Shown in pieces: positions 32,824-34,438 of a stretch of DNA of 34,438 nucleotides (positions are counted from its first letter, which is position 1; every line of letters starts with the position of its first letter). The notes beneath the pieces are model-generated. The model ran no database searches and was not told the DNA's origin. It worked only from the letters and a program-made list of their open reading frames with translations. Source of the stretch: an uncultured Alistipes sp. (GTDB lineage Bacteria > Bacteroidota > Bacteroidia > Bacteroidales > Rikenellaceae); contig CASDZK010000039.1 of NCBI GenBank assembly GCA_949286165.1, positions 1 through 34,438 of the forward strand, in the 5' to 3' direction. Made by a program: the position numbers and the translations under genes.

Positions 32824-33907
32824 ATGACGGGAGAACAACAGAAAGAGCTCTTCGAACGACTGGAGTCGTTGAGGAGGTTTCTTTGACAATAAAGTAGACA
32901 AAGAAGAGTTGCGGAAGAAGCAGGAACGGACGTTGCAGCCCGATTTCTGGAATGATGCCGCACAGGCGGAGGAGTTGCTCCGGGAGATTGCTGCCATGAA
33001 ATGGTGGGCGGATACGGCTGCCGAAATCGATTCCAAGGCCGAAGAGTTGCGGCTGACGGAAGATTTTCTGAAAGAGGGGCTGATTACTCCGGAGGAACAG
33101 GAAGAGACGTACCGCCAGTTGCTGACGCTTACGGGCAATGTGGAGATGCGCGCTACCCTTTCCGGCGAGGAGGACCGTCTGAACGCCATCGTGGAGATCA
33201 ATTCGGGGGCGGGCGGCACCGAAAGCCTCGACTGGGCCGCTATGTTGCTGCGCCTTTATACCCGGTATGCCGAACGCAAGGGGTTTACCTGCAAGGTGCT
33301 CGATTTGCAGGAGGACGGTATCGGCGTGAAGTCGGCCATGATCGAAATCGGCGGGGAATACGCCTACGGTTATCTGAAATCCGAAAGCGGCGTGCATCGG
33401 TTGGTGCGCCTTTCTCCGTTCGATTCCAGCAACCGCCGTCACACCACCTTCGCTTCCGTTTTCGTGACGCCGGCCATCGACAATACCATCCAGATCGAGG
33501 TCAATCCGGGGGATATCCGGTGGGATACCTACCGTTCCAGCGGCGCCGGCGGACAGAACGTAAACAAGGTGGAAACGGGGGTGCGCCTGTATCATATTCC
33601 GACGGGCATCGTGATCGAGAATACCGAAACCCGTTCGCAGATCATGAATAAGGAGAATGCGCTCCGTATCCTGAAAAGCAAGCTTTACCAGCGCGAACTG
33701 GAGAAAAAGATGGAGTTGCAGCGCGAGCTGGAAGGAAAGAAGAAAAAGATCGAGTGGGGGAGCCAGATCCGCAGCTATGTCCTGCATCCCTATAAATTGG
33801 TCAAGGACCATCGGACGGGGGTGGAGAATGTGAATGTCCAGGATGTGCTGGACGGCGATATCGACGCCTTTATCAAGGCTTTTCTGCTGTCGTTCGACAA
33901 CGAATGA
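32824..33907 (+). CDS. prfB: Peptide chain release factor 2, programmed +1 frameshift
   Basis: Translation starts at ATG 32824, reads 20 codons and meets TGA at 32884-32886. The site has the canonical RF2 layout: AGGAGG, one codon, CTT, TGA, C. A +1 slip on CTTTGA gives GAC as codon 21 and continues to 33907 for a total of 360 residues. The protein has the RF2 anticodon tripeptide SPF (197-199) and the GGQ motif (242-244) needed for peptidyl-tRNA hydrolysis. Low RF2 slows reading at TGA and favours the slip, a known autoregulation. The downstream part alone (from ATG 32909) would lack the N-terminal helix and is not the full gene. Confidence 0.95.
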
Positions 33908-33914
33908 TTGCATT

Positions 33915-33950
33915 GACCGGCCTGCGGACAAATCGTTTGGCCGGTTTTTT
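33915..33950 (+). terminator. Terminator of prfB
   Basis: ACCGGCC (33916-33922) and GGCCGGT (33939-33945) pair perfectly and a T-run follows directly. Confidence 0.8.
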
Positions 33951-33977
33951 GATATTTTATTGAAAAAAAATAATGTT

Positions 33978-34169
33978 ATGGGACTGATTTTGTATTTGAT
34001 CGGCGTCGCTTTGACGATTTATGCGATAGTCGATCTGTTCAAGAAAAATTTGACCGCTCCTGCCAAATGGTTGTCGGCGATCGTGTTGTTGCTGACGAGT
34101 TGGGTGGGCCTGCTCGTTTATTTCCTGTATGCCCGCAACCGCATGGAAACATGGTTCGGTAAGGCATGA
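33978..34169 (+). CDS. Small membrane protein, PLDc_N domain
   Basis: The 63-residue protein has two membrane segments (LILYLIGVALTIYAIVDLF and WLSAIVLLLTSWVGLLVYFLYA) with the short loop KKNLTAPAK between, and ends in ARNRM. It matches the phospholipase D N-terminal (PLDc_N) membrane anchor family as a stand-alone protein. The function of such small proteins is unknown. I chose ATG 33978; an ATG five bases upstream (33973) is out of frame. It lies 70 nt after prfB, beyond the prfB terminator. Confidence 0.7.
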   Translation: MGLILYLIGVALTIYAIVDLFKKNLTAPAKWLSAIVLLLTSWVGLLVYFLYARNRMETWFGKA

Positions 34170-34192
34170 CGGAGTATCAACGGAATAAAGAG

Positions 34193-34223
34193 GCCGACCC
34201 CAAAGAGATTTTTTGAGGTCGGC
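34193..34223. terminator. Bidirectional hairpin between convergent frames
   Basis: GCCGACC (34193-34199) pairs with GGTCGGC (34217-34223), then after one mismatch CAAA pairs with TTTG. T-rich flanks occur on both sides, so it could terminate the small membrane protein gene and anything arriving on the minus strand. Confidence 0.55.
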
Positions 34224-34438
34224 TTCTTCGGTCGGATCGTTCGTGTTTACATTCAGCAGATCGGCGATATTTACGGCAGCGGGACTCTCCGTTTGCAGAT
34301 CGCCTTCCCGGCCGATTCCCCGGACGGCACTTATTTTACCGTCTTCGGCGTTTTTGACAAGCATGACCTTTTTCTCGTCGGTTTTTACGTTTTCACTCAT
34401 TTTACGAGAATTTTAATTGGCGTCAACGGCGACGCCGG

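Larger units (their letters stand above)
33957..34400 (-). pseudogene. Broken remnant resembling the N-terminus of a conjugative-element protein (DUF4099/DUF3945-like)
   Basis: A minus-strand frame opens at ATG 34400 with MSENVKTDEKKVMLVKNAED, then ISAVRGIGREGDLQTE and ADLLNVNTND. The layout (VxLVK...G...AVxGIxxxGxxxT...LL) resembles the start of DUF4099/DUF3945 proteins found in Bacteroidota conjugative elements; this is from memory of the family and not a search. After about residue 55 the likeness ends and the frame runs through a terminator hairpin and antisense to the PLDc_N gene to a stop at 33957, so the sequence is probably a truncated leftover. What lies to the right of the window would settle this. 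Confidence 0.4.

Noticed and set aside
34213..34416. 67-codon plus-strand frame at the right end
   Set aside because: It is antisense to the DUF4099-like frame, which has the more protein-like sequence.
1..34438. CRISPR arrays, rRNA and tRNA genes
   Set aside because: No regularly spaced repeats and no recognisable RNA gene were seen on either strand.

Overview
The window looks like a piece of a Bacteroidota chromosome, most likely from the Rikenellaceae (Alistipes-like); the genus is an inference. The evidence is a GC-rich core, several promoters with the Bacteroidota -7 box TAnnTTTG (some with a TTG or TTTG about 19-20 nt upstream), few Shine-Dalgarno sequences, and families typical of the phylum (PCMD, DUF4296, PorT-like barrel, etfB-etfA-acyl-CoA dehydrogenase operon).

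Positions 1-7000 are clearly AT-richer and form an accessory defence island on the minus strand. Four genes are read in the order TIR-domain protein, type III methyltransferase Mod, type III restriction/helicase subunit Res, and a RhuM-family protein. TIR/mod and mod/res are each separated by only 4 nt. The 5' end of a helix-turn-helix gene, probably transposase- or integrase-like, runs off the left edge.

Positions 7100-10800 hold an etfB-etfA-acyl-CoA dehydrogenase operon (minus strand). A separate acetyl/butyryl-CoA:CoA transferase lies at 16.8-18.1 kb. Together they suggest a butyryl-CoA/butyrate branch. Between them lie a membrane acyltransferase, an S41 protease carrying a dead LytM/M23-like domain, and a yigZ-pyrB-pyrI run (IMPACT protein plus both aspartate carbamoyltransferase subunits). 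A SLOG (DUF1273-like) gene follows.

Positions 19.0-25.6 kb form a sulfonation module: cysQ, cysC, cysD, cysN, a PAPS-type sulfotransferase and a secreted PCMD protein. There is no PAPS or sulfite reductase gene, so the PAPS made here most simply feeds the adjacent sulfotransferase, and CysQ removes its by-product PAP. CysN carries a C-terminal tail that reads as a degenerate APS kinase which has lost its P-loop.

Positions 25.7-34.4 kb hold envelope and housekeeping genes: an Ig-like lipoprotein with a G9 tract, an outer-membrane barrel, rbfA, a LolC/E-type permease, a DUF4296 lipoprotein, an amidohydrolase, a radical SAM protein, prfB with its programmed +1 frameshift, and a small PLDc_N membrane protein. 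The right edge holds a broken reading frame that resembles the N-terminus of a conjugative-element protein. No tRNA, rRNA, CRISPR array or intact insertion sequence was seen.
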